Shown here piece after piece: positions 45,304 to 54,608 of a stretch of 64,000 nucleotides of DNA. How positions within the stretch are numbered: the first letter of the stretch is position 1; every line of letters begins with the position of its first letter. Position numbers and translations under genes: made by a program. The notes beneath the pieces are model-generated. The model saw nothing but the letters and a program-made list of their open reading frames with translations, was not told the DNA's origin and made no database searches. Source of the DNA: an uncultured Spirochaetia bacterium (GTDB lineage: Bacteria; Spirochaetota; Spirochaetia; CAKZLE01); assembly GCA_937125225.1 (NCBI GenBank), contig CAKZLE010000027.1:1-64000 (forward strand), given 5' to 3'.

Positions 45304-46728
45304 CTAGTCGATCTTTTTTAGGATAAAATCTAGAACATCTTTTGCGGAATAGTCCTTATGTCCCTCAAGAATCGATCTGACACTCTCGAGTGACGATCCT
45401 ATGGTGATAAGAGCCTTCTCGACATATCCGTCTTCATAAACGGTAGGGAATCCGATGGTCGCGAAAAGGGAGTTACAAAGACACTTCTTTCGGGCTGTCG
45501 CCTCTGTGAGCTCTCCACCTTTAGCTTTGAAGGTTGCAGGAGCTTCAGCTGCACAACGGTAACCGACTGTTCCGTCTTCTCTCTTATAGAGGTGCTGGAG
45601 ATATCCAAGATTACAGATTCTCTTTCTCGCTTCGAACACGGTCTTCTCTGAGATCGTCTCTCCTACGTTCATCACCTTGAAGGGAAAGCCAGTTGGTGAT
45701 GCATTCACATCAGTGGAGATCTTCTCATTATCATTTCGGATGACCGAAATGAGTCTGTTACGTAGTTCAGGGAAGATCCCCGACTCTTTGCAGAGGGCGA
45801 AAGGAGACCCTACTTGTATACCCTCAGCTCCATTCGAGAGGGCCTCATCGAGACCTTCAGGAGTCCCATAGGATCCAGCGAGCCAGAAGGGTAGTTTGAG
45901 ATCCCGAAGTTTTCCCATATCTATGATATCTCGTTTTCCGTAGATCGGTTCACCTTGATCATCAAGTGCCATCCTTCCTCGTGGAGGAGCATTATGCCCT
46001 CCTGCAGAGGGCCCTTCCATGATCAGGCCATCGATAGGCCCATTTGCCTTACTCACCATGATCGAAGCAAGAAAGTTCGAGGATACGATTGGTAGGAACT
46101 TCGGTCTCTTTACCTCGGGAAGTCTTCCTGAGAAGAGAGCTTTGGGATTGAAGCGGGAGAAGAAGTTCTCATCCTTATCAGCACCTTCTACCTCGAGTCT
46201 CATTTTCGCCTCACTGTGCTGTGAGAGATCGTTGATGACTCCAGGTATCTCTATCGGGATCCCTGCCCCCATGATGATATAATCGATACCTGCTAGTAGT
46301 GCCCCATAGATGGAGGATAAGGTAGGGAGTTGCAGCTTTGCCAGATAATTGACTCCGATCTCACCGGAATGACCCTCTTTAGCTAGCCATGTCTCAGCGA
46401 AGTTCGCAGCGACATTCAGCTCCTCGAGTCTCTTATCTCCCTTGTAGGTGAAGATCGGGACACGTTTGAAGGGTCTTGACTTTGGTTTCCCATCCTTGAC
46501 GAAATACTCTTCAATGATCCGTTGTGCTATATCTTTGAACGGGAAGGCTTCTAAAGCTCTTCTCATATGACCACCGGGGTCTCCGTTCTGTAATCTTCGA
46601 ACTAACAGTCTATCTAGACCTGTACCGGAAATGACTCCCAGCTGACCATAGGATGATACAGCCTTTGCCAGAGTCCAGTTAGAGACTCCGATTCCCATTC
46701 CGCCTTGTATGACGAGTGGATTACTCAT
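45304..46728 (-). CDS. Nitronate monooxygenase-like FMN protein (2-nitropropane dioxygenase family)
   Basis: 474 residues, longer than the usual 310-370. TIM-barrel FMN fold: LVIQGGMGIGVSNWTLAKAVSSYGQLGVISGTG, IMEGPSAGGHNAPPRG with LPFWLAGSYGTPEGLDEALSNGAEGIQVGSPFALCKES. The C-terminal extension is Cys-rich (KRICNLGYLQHLYKREDGTVGYRC, ARKKCLCNSLFATIGFP) and could bind metal or an iron-sulfur cluster. Members oxidise nitronates or act in polyketide/fatty-acid systems, so the substrate is open. Monocistronic by position. Confidence 0.82.
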   Translation of the reverse strand: MSNPLVIQGGMGIGVSNWTLAKAVSSYGQLGVISGTGLDRLLVRRLQNGDPGGHMRRALEAFPFKDIAQRIIEEYFVKDGKPKSRPFKRVPIFTYKGDKRLEELNVAANFAETWLAKEGHSGEIGVNYLAKLQLPTLSSIYGALLAGIDYIIMGAGIPIEIPGVINDLSQHSEAKMRLEVEGADKDENFFSRFNPKALFSGRLPEVKRPKFLPIVSSNFLASIMVSKANGPIDGLIMEGPSAGGHNAPPRGRMALDDQGEPIYGKRDIIDMGKLRDLKLPFWLAGSYGTPEGLDEALSNGAEGIQVGSPFALCKESGIFPELRNRLISVIRNDNEKISTDVNASPTGFPFKVMNVGETISEKTVFEARKRICNLGYLQHLYKREDGTVGYRCAAEAPATFKAKGGELTEATARKKCLCNSLFATIGFPTVYEDGYVEKALITIGSSLESVRSILEGHKDYSAKDVLDFILKKID

Positions 46729-46811
46729 ACTTTCTCCTTTCGAGTGTGATAAGACAAGAATAGGAGATATAGAGGATTAAGTAAATGATTAAACTGACAA
46801 AATAAGAAAAA

Positions 46812-46827
46812 ATGTCAATAATGACAT
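46812..46827. terminator. Terminator downstream of the TRAP permease
   Basis: ATGTCA-ATAA-TGACAT hairpin flanked by A-runs upstream and T-runs downstream (AAAAAATGTCAATAATGACATATTTTTT). It works in both directions and serves the minus-strand permease transcript and possibly the nitronate gene leader. Confidence 0.7.
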
Positions 46828-46854
46828 ATTTTTTATAAGTGTCTTTTAAGGGTG

Positions 46855-48960
46855 TTAGATCCTTTCCTGAGCACTCTTCTTCTTCCCCTGCATGAACAAC
46901 AAGAAACCATAGAGGACCAAGGCCATCGCACCGATGAGGACAGAGCTACTGTGAGAACCTGCTGTGAACAGGCTATCTGCTGAGTTCAAGAATGGTGTCA
47001 ATACTTTCTCTGCTATGATATTCGGGACAAGTAGCATTCCTGTGATAACGACTAAAAGGATGCTCTCATACCAAGAGACCTTCACTCTCATATAGGAGAG
47101 TGTCAAGGATGCAAAAGCTAGCATAGCTACTAACGAGGTACCGAAGATCCATAGACCATACCAGACACTCGTGACATTATGGAGAATCAGGTCAGTGTTG
47201 AAGATAAACATAAAGGGTAAGATCGCAGTCCTGATATCATACATGAATCCCTGGATTCCTGTCTTGATTGGATTGGACTTAGCAATGGCGGCAGCCGCAT
47301 AGGCGGCTAGCCCTACTGGAGGGGTGTCATCTGCTAAGATACCAAAGAAGAATACGAACAGGTGTGCTGCGATGATCGGGAAAATGACTCCGTTCTGGGC
47401 TCCAAGCTCTACGATCACGGGAGCGGTCAGTGCTGCCATGACGATGTAGGTAGCGGTTGTAGGAAGGCCCATACCTAGGATAAGGCTAGCAATAGCTGTG
47501 ATGATCAGGATGAGGAAAAATCTTCCTCCTGCTAAGAATTCGATTGCTTCGGTGATGATTCCTCCGAGACCGAACGTGACGACACCGACGATGATACCGG
47601 CAGTCGCTACTGCGACACCGATTCCCATCATATTCTTAGCTCCACCAACAAGGGCATCCCAGATTTGTCTTACGGCTCGTAAAAGTGCTTTCTTAATAGA
47701 TTTCCCCTGCTTTCGGGCATGATATACATTCTCTATTGGAATAAGAACTGCTAAGACCATGATAGCTCTGAAAGCAGCCAGAGCGGGGGAGTGTCTCATC
47801 ACGATCAATTCAAAAATGAGCATGATCAGTGGGATCATAAAATGGAGTCCCTTGATGAGTGTTGGGAAGAACTTTGGTAGTTCATCCTTTGGAATCCCTT
47901 TAAGTCCTAATTTAGAGGCCTCAAGATGACTGATATACATCAGTGCTATATAGGAGATGACGGCAGGAATCGCTGCCGCTTTGATTACCTCTACATAGGC
48001 TATATTACAGGTCTCTGCGATGATGAAGGCTGCAGCTCCCATGATCGGCGGCATCAGCTGCCCATTGGTACTGCAGGCGACTTCAACGGCCCCTGCCTTA
48101 TAATCTGGATACCCGACTTTCTTCATAAGAGGAATGGTGAAGGTACCAGTGGTCACCGTGTTTGCGATACTCGAACCTGAGACCATCCCAGTCAATCCAC
48201 TTGCCAGGATAGCTGCCTTTGCAGGTCCCCCCTTATAACCTCCTAAGAGGCTGAAGGCCAAGTCGACGAAATACTTACCGGCTCCTGCCTCATTGAGCAT
48301 GGCTCCGAAGAGGACAAACAGGAATACGATATTTGCAGATACATTGAGTGGGACGCCATAGATTCCCTGTGTCGACATCGTCATCTTGCTGATGAACTTG
48401 GTGATTGAGACACTCTTGAAGCTCAATGCATCGGGCATGTTGGCAGCGTAGAAGCTGTAGAGTATGAAACAGATCGCTACGATCGGCAGCGTCAGCCCTA
48501 AAGATCGCCTTGCAGCCTCTAGAAGGACGATCGTCAAGGTGAGTCCTATGAGGATATCACGAGGTAGTGGGATGCCCTGTCTCATACTGATTCCCTCGTA
48601 ATCGATGATGATGTAGAGGGCAAGCAGGGCAGAGACCACTGCTAAGAGAATATCGAAGACTGTATAGGAGTCCGTCTTGCTTAAATATTTAAGAAGACGG
48701 TTCTTCGGTGTTCTCTTGAACATGGGATTACAGAGGAAGACCAGAGTTATGGCAAAAGCTAGGTGAATAGCTCTTACGATGGTACTGTCAAGCAGGATGA
48801 ATGATGAGATCGCTAATTGGAACAGTGACCAGGAGACAGCAATGATCGGTACAAGGTATTGTGACCAACCAGTAGTGACATGTCTCGTTCCTCCCTCTGC
48901 ATCTTCAGCTATCTGCTGAGCTCTTTGAATGTCCTGATCTAATGTGTCTTCTTCAATCAA
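46855..48960 (-). CDS. TRAP transporter fused 4TM/12TM permease (TAXI type)
   Basis: About 701 residues from TTG 48960, which follows CAGGAG at 6-7 bp. The track start (49026) would read through the stem-loop at 48997-49023 and is unlikely. About 17 membrane helices: an N-terminal DctQ-like part (about 30-110) fused to a DctM-like 12-helix part (GGPAKAAILASGLTGMVSGSSIANTVTTGTFTIPLMKKVGY, and ILGMGLPTTATYIVMAALTAPVIV, AHLFVFFFGILADDTPPVGLAAYAAA). TRAP-TAXI systems import organic acids or amino acids using a Na+ gradient. It is served by the binding protein(s) just upstream. Confidence 0.93.
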   Translation of the reverse strand: MIEEDTLDQDIQRAQQIAEDAEGGTRHVTTGWSQYLVPIIAVSWSLFQLAISSFILLDSTIVRAIHLAFAITLVFLCNPMFKRTPKNRLLKYLSKTDSYTVFDILLAVVSALLALYIIIDYEGISMRQGIPLPRDILIGLTLTIVLLEAARRSLGLTLPIVAICFILYSFYAANMPDALSFKSVSITKFISKMTMSTQGIYGVPLNVSANIVFLFVLFGAMLNEAGAGKYFVDLAFSLLGGYKGGPAKAAILASGLTGMVSGSSIANTVTTGTFTIPLMKKVGYPDYKAGAVEVACSTNGQLMPPIMGAAAFIIAETCNIAYVEVIKAAAIPAVISYIALMYISHLEASKLGLKGIPKDELPKFFPTLIKGLHFMIPLIMLIFELIVMRHSPALAAFRAIMVLAVLIPIENVYHARKQGKSIKKALLRAVRQIWDALVGGAKNMMGIGVAVATAGIIVGVVTFGLGGIITEAIEFLAGGRFFLILIITAIASLILGMGLPTTATYIVMAALTAPVIVELGAQNGVIFPIIAAHLFVFFFGILADDTPPVGLAAYAAAAIAKSNPIKTGIQGFMYDIRTAILPFMFIFNTDLILHNVTSVWYGLWIFGTSLVAMLAFASLTLSYMRVKVSWYESILLVVITGMLLVPNIIAEKVLTPFLNSADSLFTAGSHSSSVLIGAMALVLYGFLLFMQGKKKSAQERI

Positions 48961-48996
48961 CGGAATCTCCTGTGGGGTAAAAAGTATAAAGTGAGA

Positions 48997-49023
48997 AGTC
49001 AGGGAAGGTTCCCTTCCCTGACT
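48997..49023 (-). terminator. Intra-operon stem-loop between TAXI binding protein and permease genes
   Basis: AGTCAGGGAAGG (48997-49008), loop TTC, perfect 12-bp complement CCTTCCCTGACT (49012-49023). It lies 32 bp after the binding-protein stop, with no T-run. Such hairpins commonly protect or attenuate, giving more binding protein than permease. Confidence 0.75.
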
Positions 49024-49054
49024 CATGAATCATCGAGAACTACGTGAGAAAGAT

Positions 49055-50056
49055 CTATTTCAGACCAGCCTCTTCATAGTATTTCATCGCACCGGGGTGG
49101 ATAGGCGCTGATAGTCCTGCAAGCAGGTCTGTCTTCTCTAGAGTCGCATAAGCTGGGTGCAGTTTCTTGAAATCTTCAAAGTTCTCGAAGACCTCTTTTG
49201 TGATAGCGTAGACGACTTCGTCTGATACGCTTGCAGAGGTACAAAGAGTCGCTTTGACACCGAATGTAGATACATCTGATGTATTTGATGCATTTGGATA
49301 GTCTTTGATTGCGATAGTTGAATGTGCATAGTAGGGGAGCATCTCGATGAGTGCATCTACTTCAGCTCCGGTGATATTCACGAAGTGTGCCTTCTTAGCT
49401 CCGGCTGTTGCCTCTTTGAATGATCCGTTAGGGTGTCCGACTGTATAGAAATATGCATCGATCTGTCCATCCTGGAGAGCTCCTGCAGCCTCTGCAGCCT
49501 GAAGTCCTTCAGCCTTGAAATCTTTCTCATAATCCATTCCGAAAGCGGTGAATGCATCAATAGCATTTCCTCTCTGTCCTGATCCTGGGTTTCCGATGTT
49601 GATCACCTTTCCCTTCATGTCCATGAGAGAGTCGATACCAGAATCATCAGTAGCAAGTACTGAGATTGATTCAGGATGGATAGAGAAGACTGCTCTGAGG
49701 TCTTCCTGTGGTTTCCCTTCCCATTCAGCTAATCCCTCATAGGCCTGATACTGTCGGTCTGACTGAACGATACCGAACTCAAGGTCACCTGACATGATCG
49801 CGTTGACATTGTATACAGATCCACCAGTCGATTCGACGGTAGCCTTGAGGTTGTATTCATCGCTCTTCTTGTTAACCATCTTACTGATCGCTCCACCAGT
49901 TGGGTAGTAGACACCAGTGACTCCACCTGTTCCGATTGTCACGAATTGTTTAGCTGCAGGTTTATCACCTTCAGCAGAACCACCAGCGAATACTGATCCA
50001 CCAACTAATAGTAGTATGATCGTCAAGGAAACGAGACTTAATAAACTCTTTTTCAT
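49055..50056 (-). CDS. TAXI-family TRAP solute-binding protein 1
   Basis: 333 residues from ATG 50056 (TTGGAGGATT at 6 bp); the track start is 12 bp upstream. Signal peptide about 1-24 (GGSVFAGG), then VTIGTGGVTGVYYPTGGAISKMVNK, LEFGIVQSDRQYQAY and VAEAAGALQDGQIDAYFYTVGHP, all typical of TAXI (TRAP-associated extracytoplasmic immunogenic) proteins that bind substrates such as glutamate or other acids. It is paired with the permease downstream. The ligand is not readable. Confidence 0.93.
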   Translation of the reverse strand: MKKSLLSLVSLTIILLLVGGSVFAGGSAEGDKPAAKQFVTIGTGGVTGVYYPTGGAISKMVNKKSDEYNLKATVESTGGSVYNVNAIMSGDLEFGIVQSDRQYQAYEGLAEWEGKPQEDLRAVFSIHPESISVLATDDSGIDSLMDMKGKVINIGNPGSGQRGNAIDAFTAFGMDYEKDFKAEGLQAAEAAGALQDGQIDAYFYTVGHPNGSFKEATAGAKKAHFVNITGAEVDALIEMLPYYAHSTIAIKDYPNASNTSDVSTFGVKATLCTSASVSDEVVYAITKEVFENFEDFKKLHPAYATLEKTDLLAGLSAPIHPGAMKYYEEAGLK

Positions 50057-50078
50057 ATAATCCTCCAAAATGTATAGT

Positions 50079-50109
50079 TACCCGACAATTACATAGAAGA
50101 ATTGTTGGG
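50079..50109. promoter_or_regulatory. Leader inverted repeat upstream of TAXI binding protein 1
   Basis: ACCCGACAATT (50079-50089) pairs with AATTGTTGGGT (50099-50109) at 10 of 11 positions. It lies 23 bp upstream of the gene start on the minus strand. It could be an operator or a leader hairpin. Confidence 0.45.
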
Positions 50110-50269
50110 TTGGTTACAAAAGATGAATATGCAAATTCTGTATGTTTATACCTATAATATACAAAAAACCTAAGGTTTGCAAGCAAGTGCCAAAAGTGGG
50201 CAATAGGGTGGAGTGGTTTTTGTGAGATCTTATGCTAGATACCTGTTAGATTTTTTTTTAAGATATTCC

Positions 50270-51280
50270 CTAAAGTATAAGACCGGCCTCTTTATAGTAT
50301 TTCATAGCCCCAGAATGGATTGGAGCTGTGAGACCTTCAAGAAGATCCTCCTTTTCCAGATCCGCATATGCCGGGTGTAGTGCTTTGAACTCTTCAAAGT
50401 TCTCGAAGACCTCTTTTGTGATCGCATAGACGGTATCGTCAGATTCATCTACCGAGGTACATAATGTCGCTTTTACTGCAAAGGTATTCACATCCCCGGT
50501 ATTCGAGGAATTGAGATAGTGATTCATATTGATCGTCGAATGGGTGAAGTAGGGGTGAGCTTCAATATAGGCATCTATCTGTGGACCTGCTATCTCTACG
50601 AAATGAGAGCTCCTTGCTCCTGACATAGTCTCTTTACAGCAACTGTTCGGATGACCCACGGTAAAGAAATAGGCATCAATAAGGCCATCCTGAAGAGCCT
50701 TTGGAGCATCTTCTGTTGGTAAGCTCTTCTCTTTTATGACAGATCGATAGTCCAAATCAAAAGCTTTGAATGCATCGATAGCATTGCTTCTACTCCCTGA
50801 ACCTGAACTTCCCAAATTGATGATCTGCCCCTCGATATCCTCAATACTATATATTCCCGAATCATCTGCAGCGAGAACCGAGATTGATTCAGAGTGGATA
50901 GAGAACACGGCTCTGAGTTTCTCTTGTGGATCGTCCTGCCACTGATCGAGGCCATGATAGGCCTGGTATTGTTTATCTGATTGAATGATCCCGAAATGAA
51001 TATCCCTTGAGATGATCGCATCTACATTGAATACCGATCCAGAGGTAGATTCCACTGTCACCTTCATCCCATACTCTTCACTATTCTGGTTGATCATCCT
51101 GCTGATAGCACCACCGGTAGAGAAGTAGACTCCTGTGACACTACCGGTCCCGATGGTTATAGGGGTATGTTCATCTTCGGGACTCAAAGAGGTGAGGGCC
51201 TGCTCTATCTTGTCACAACTGGTAAAGAAGATGAGACTTAGCAGTAAAACAGATAATAGCGCGACGAGAATCTTTCTCAT
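50270..51280 (-). CDS. TAXI-family TRAP solute-binding protein 2 (lipoprotein)
   Basis: 336 residues. Lipoprotein signal: LLLSLIFFTSC with Cys as the first mature residue. The mature part is closely related to the next protein throughout (TIGTGSVTGVYFSTGGAISRMINQ, HFGIIQSDKQYQAY, ALQDGLIDAYFFTVGHP). The two came from duplication, one soluble and one lipid-anchored. Only one permease is present, so both may deliver to it with different ligands or affinities. It is about 200 bp upstream of protein 1 in the same direction. Confidence 0.92.
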   Translation of the reverse strand: MRKILVALLSVLLLSLIFFTSCDKIEQALTSLSPEDEHTPITIGTGSVTGVYFSTGGAISRMINQNSEEYGMKVTVESTSGSVFNVDAIISRDIHFGIIQSDKQYQAYHGLDQWQDDPQEKLRAVFSIHSESISVLAADDSGIYSIEDIEGQIINLGSSGSGSRSNAIDAFKAFDLDYRSVIKEKSLPTEDAPKALQDGLIDAYFFTVGHPNSCCKETMSGARSSHFVEIAGPQIDAYIEAHPYFTHSTINMNHYLNSSNTGDVNTFAVKATLCTSVDESDDTVYAITKEVFENFEEFKALHPAYADLEKEDLLEGLTAPIHSGAMKYYKEAGLIL

Positions 51281-51465
51281 GGTATCCCCTCTTTCTCATA
51301 TATTGCATACAAAATAATCGCATTGAACTCGGTAGTCCAAGATGCTGATGATCCCTCTTTATGAGGAGTATATTATCTTATAGAAAAGCTCAGGATGCAA
51401 GAGAGGGTCTTTGATGTTGTATCAGAGAATGATTCACAAAAAATGATCCCGGGGGATTACACAGG

Positions 51466-52365
51466 TCAGATCTCATACGGAGTATCAAGATAGCACTTCT
51501 TGATCCACTGTAGGAAGAACTCCTGACCATGGGATCTCCAGTTGTTCACAGGATGTTCAAGATCGATATTCACCGGGATTGTGACATCGTCTCTCCCCCT
51601 GTTCAGGTCTCTTCTATATTCTTCGACAAGCCGCTGTGTCTGGTATTCAGCATGACCGAGATGCATGAGCATCTTCTCATCACTGCTCTCGAAGATCACA
51701 TAGCCTGCCTCATCGTTATGGGCAAGGAGTCGGATGTTTCCCTTTCGCTCCTCCTCTTCGAGGATATGATCGGGAATTCCTGAATGTCTACTTTGAGGGC
51801 ACCAGAAGATATCATCGAGATCACCGGTCACCCGGTGGTTCCTGTCGATATTCTTCGTAGGATAGAGACCGAAGAGTTTCTTCTCATAGTTCTCCTTCTC
51901 GATCCCGAAGTACTTAGCTAAAGCCAATCCTCCCCAGCAGATCCCAAGAGTAGCGGCGATATGCTCGTGTGCATGATCGAGGATCTCCATGAACTCATCC
52001 CAATAGGTCACCTTCTCGAAGGGGATTGCCTCTACCGGGGCTCCGGTGATGATAAGACCATCGAAACCTTTCTCTTTGATCGCCTCATCGAAGCTGACAT
52101 AATGCTCATCGATATGTGAGAGCTTACTGCTCGAATAGGTATGGGTCTTGAGACGGAGGAATACCGGTTCTATCTGAAGGACAGACCGACCGAGCAGATA
52201 GAGTAGATTGAATTCATAGGTCTCTGCCATCGGCATGATATTGAGGATCCCGATCCTGAGTGGCCGAATATCCTGATGATTCGCCTGTTGTGGAGTGATA
52301 CAGTGGACTCTGTGTTTCTGCAGCTGTTTCTCGATGTGGTACTGATCGGGTATGATTATTGCCAT
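51466..52365 (-). CDS. metA: Homoserine O-acyltransferase MetA, likely acetyl-CoA specific
   Basis: 299 residues. The GICWGG motif carries the catalytic Cys, and LMHLGHAEY / ERKGN-type segments follow the MetA pattern. The acyl-CoA pocket residue is in GAPVEAIPFEKVTYW, with Glu where E. coli MetA has Gly (GAPLGL). In characterised MetA proteins Glu at this position gives acetyl-CoA preference, so the product is O-acetylhomoserine. This fits the adjacent metY, which uses O-acetylhomoserine. Last gene of the sulfur operon, 9 bp after metY. Confidence 0.92.
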   Translation of the reverse strand: MAIIIPDQYHIEKQLQKHRVHCITPQQANHQDIRPLRIGILNIMPMAETYEFNLLYLLGRSVLQIEPVFLRLKTHTYSSSKLSHIDEHYVSFDEAIKEKGFDGLIITGAPVEAIPFEKVTYWDEFMEILDHAHEHIAATLGICWGGLALAKYFGIEKENYEKKLFGLYPTKNIDRNHRVTGDLDDIFWCPQSRHSGIPDHILEEEERKGNIRLLAHNDEAGYVIFESSDEKMLMHLGHAEYQTQRLVEEYRRDLNRGRDDVTIPVNIDLEHPVNNWRSHGQEFFLQWIKKCYLDTPYEI

Positions 52366-52373
52366 GATACTTC

Positions 52374-53648
52374 CTATATATTGAGTGCCTGATCCAGATC
52401 TTCCAGGATATCATCGATATGTTCGATACCGATAGAGAGTCGGATCAGATCTGGAGTGATTCCCCCTGCAAGCTGCTGTTCTTCAGTAAGCTGCGCATGA
52501 GTCGTGGTCGCAGGATGTACTGCTAGGGTCTTGGCATCACCGACATTCGCAAGGTGAGAAACCAACTTCAACGCGTTGATGAATCTCCCTCCGGCTGCCT
52601 TCCCTCCTTTCACTCCGAATACGACCATACCACCAAAGCCATTCTCGAGGAGTCTCGCTGAGACCTCATGACTCGGATCCTCCGGTAGTCCCGGATAACG
52701 TACCCAAGAGACTTTCGGGTGGTCTTGAAGGAATCTTGCAGCGCTCATCGCATTCTCACAATGTCTTTCCATCCTGAGTGCGAGAGTCTCGATTCCTTGC
52801 AGGAACATCCAGGCGTTATCGGGACTGATACAGGCACCCAGGTTTCGTAACGGTACGAGTCTCATTCTCATGATAAAGGCGATCGGATTCAACTCTCCCA
52901 GATCATGACCATATCTGAGCTCATGATAGGAGGGGTCGGGTTCATTATAGAGAGAGAACTTCTTATCGGTCCAATCGAACTTCCCGCTATCGATTACGAT
53001 CCCTCCAATACTCGTACCATGGCCACCGAGCCATTTGGTGAGCGAGTGGATCACGATGTCTGCCCCGTGTTCGATGGGTCTTATAAGATAGGGGGTAGTG
53101 AAAGTCGAGTCAACAGCAAGTGGTATATGATGTCTTTTAGCAATATCTGCGAAAGCATCGAGTTGTATGACATCAAGTGAGGGATTTCCAATGATCTCAG
53201 TATAGATCAGTCTGGTATGTTCATTGATAGCGGCCTCTAGGGCTGCTAGGTCACTGGGGTCCACAAAACGGACATTGATCCCCATCCCCGGAAGGATGTT
53301 GTTGAACATCGTATAGGTCCCTCCATAGAGGTTCGTCGAAGCGACGACCTCATCTCCACTCTTACAGATGTTGATGACTGTATAGAAGATCGCTGAGGTA
53401 CCTGAGGAGAGTGCAAGAGCTGCTGCCCCATGTTCTAAGGAGGCCATTCTCTTCTCTAGAACATCCTGAGTCGGATTCTGTAGCCGAGTATAGATGTTTC
53501 CCAGCTCTTTCAGTGCGAACAGGTCTGCTGCATGTTCAGTATCCTTGAAGAGGTAGGCACTTGTCCTATGTACCGGGACCCCTCTCGCCCCTGTATGGTC
53601 AGTATCTATCCCCGCGTGTAGTGCATTTGTCTCAAATCTAAAAGCCAT
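52374..53648 (-). CDS. metY: O-acetylhomoserine sulfhydrylase
   Basis: 424 residues, PLP-dependent Cys/Met metabolism family. PLP-lysine site VIHSLTKWLGGHGTSIGG. N-terminal FETNALHAGIDTDHTGARGVPVHRTSAYLF and the long MetY-type insertion FDWTDKKFSLYNEPDPSYHELRYG distinguish it from MetB/MetC. C-terminal VHPATTTHAQLTEEQQLAGGI. It converts O-acetylhomoserine and sulfide to homocysteine. Directly between cysK and metA. Confidence 0.94.
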   Translation of the reverse strand: MAFRFETNALHAGIDTDHTGARGVPVHRTSAYLFKDTEHAADLFALKELGNIYTRLQNPTQDVLEKRMASLEHGAAALALSSGTSAIFYTVINICKSGDEVVASTNLYGGTYTMFNNILPGMGINVRFVDPSDLAALEAAINEHTRLIYTEIIGNPSLDVIQLDAFADIAKRHHIPLAVDSTFTTPYLIRPIEHGADIVIHSLTKWLGGHGTSIGGIVIDSGKFDWTDKKFSLYNEPDPSYHELRYGHDLGELNPIAFIMRMRLVPLRNLGACISPDNAWMFLQGIETLALRMERHCENAMSAARFLQDHPKVSWVRYPGLPEDPSHEVSARLLENGFGGMVVFGVKGGKAAGGRFINALKLVSHLANVGDAKTLAVHPATTTHAQLTEEQQLAGGITPDLIRLSIGIEHIDDILEDLDQALNI

Positions 53649-53659
53649 AAGTACTCCTC

Positions 53660-54589
53660 CTATTCATTGTCCTGAAAGATCCAGGTCGAAAGATATCTTT
53701 CTCCCGTATCCGGCAGGATCACTACAATTCGTTTTCCTTGATTCGGGATCCTCTTTGAGATCTCTAAGGCAGCTTGAACAGCTGCTCCTGATGAGATCCC
53801 CACTAGAAGTCCCTCGGTCTTTGCAAGTCTCCGTGTCATCTGAGCTGCCTGCTCTGAAGAGATGGTGACCATCTCATCGATAATACCCTTTTTCAGGACT
53901 TCAGGGATGAATCCTGCCCCTATCCCCTGGATCTTGTGAGGTCCTGGTTTTCCACCTGAGATTACAGGCGAACCTTCTGGCTCTACCCCGATGATCTGTA
54001 TGGAGGGGATAGCCTCTTTCAACACCTCCCCATTACCGGTGATGGTACCTCCGGTCCCAATACCTGAGATGAAATAATCAATCTTATGATCGGTATCTCT
54101 CAGGAGTTCCTGAGAGGTCGTTCTTCTATGGGTCGCCGGGTTCGCCGGGTTGTTGAACTGTTGAGGCATGAAGGATCCTGGGTTCTCTGCTACGATCTCC
54201 TCGGCCCTACTGATCGCTGCATTCATCCCGCCTGAAGCAGGGGTGAGTACGAGTTCCGCTCCCAGGGCTTTTAACAGATTCCGTCTCTCCACACTCATGG
54301 ATTCAGGCATGGTGAGGATGATCTTATATCCTCTAGCTGCAGCAATATAGGCAAGTCCTACTCCCGTATTGCCACTCGTGGGTTCTACGATGAGAGAGCC
54401 TCTGTTCAGTAGACCTCTCTCTTCAGCATCCTCGATCATTCCCAATGCTATCCTATCCTTCACCGATGATAGGGGGTTGAAGGACTCGACCTTCGCGACG
54501 ATCTCATTCCCAGTCTCTTCTGAAAGGGTATTCAGTAGCACCAACGGGGTGTTCCCGATGAGCTCTGTTATATTCTTTGCTATATTCAT
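53660..54589 (-). CDS. cysK: Cysteine synthase A (O-acetylserine sulfhydrylase)
   Basis: 309 residues. PLP Lys in ESFNPLSSVKDRIALGM, the substrate loop VEPTSGNTGVGLAYIAA, the GTGGTITGNGEVL glycine loop, and SSGAAVQAALEI near the end. It makes L-cysteine from O-acetylserine and sulfide. Fold-type II signatures are complete. No serine acetyltransferase is in the window. It is 11 bp upstream of metY and 19 bp downstream of the Rrf2 gene. Confidence 0.95.
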   Translation of the reverse strand: MNIAKNITELIGNTPLVLLNTLSEETGNEIVAKVESFNPLSSVKDRIALGMIEDAEERGLLNRGSLIVEPTSGNTGVGLAYIAAARGYKIILTMPESMSVERRNLLKALGAELVLTPASGGMNAAISRAEEIVAENPGSFMPQQFNNPANPATHRRTTSQELLRDTDHKIDYFISGIGTGGTITGNGEVLKEAIPSIQIIGVEPEGSPVISGGKPGPHKIQGIGAGFIPEVLKKGIIDEMVTISSEQAAQMTRRLAKTEGLLVGISSGAAVQAALEISKRIPNQGKRIVVILPDTGERYLSTWIFQDNE

Positions 54590-54608
54590 ATAATCACCTC
54601 TATTGTCA

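Noticed and set aside
46855-49026. Track start of the TRAP permease at 49026
   Set aside because: It would translate the perfect 12-bp stem-loop at 48997-49023; TTG 48960 has a proper ribosome site.
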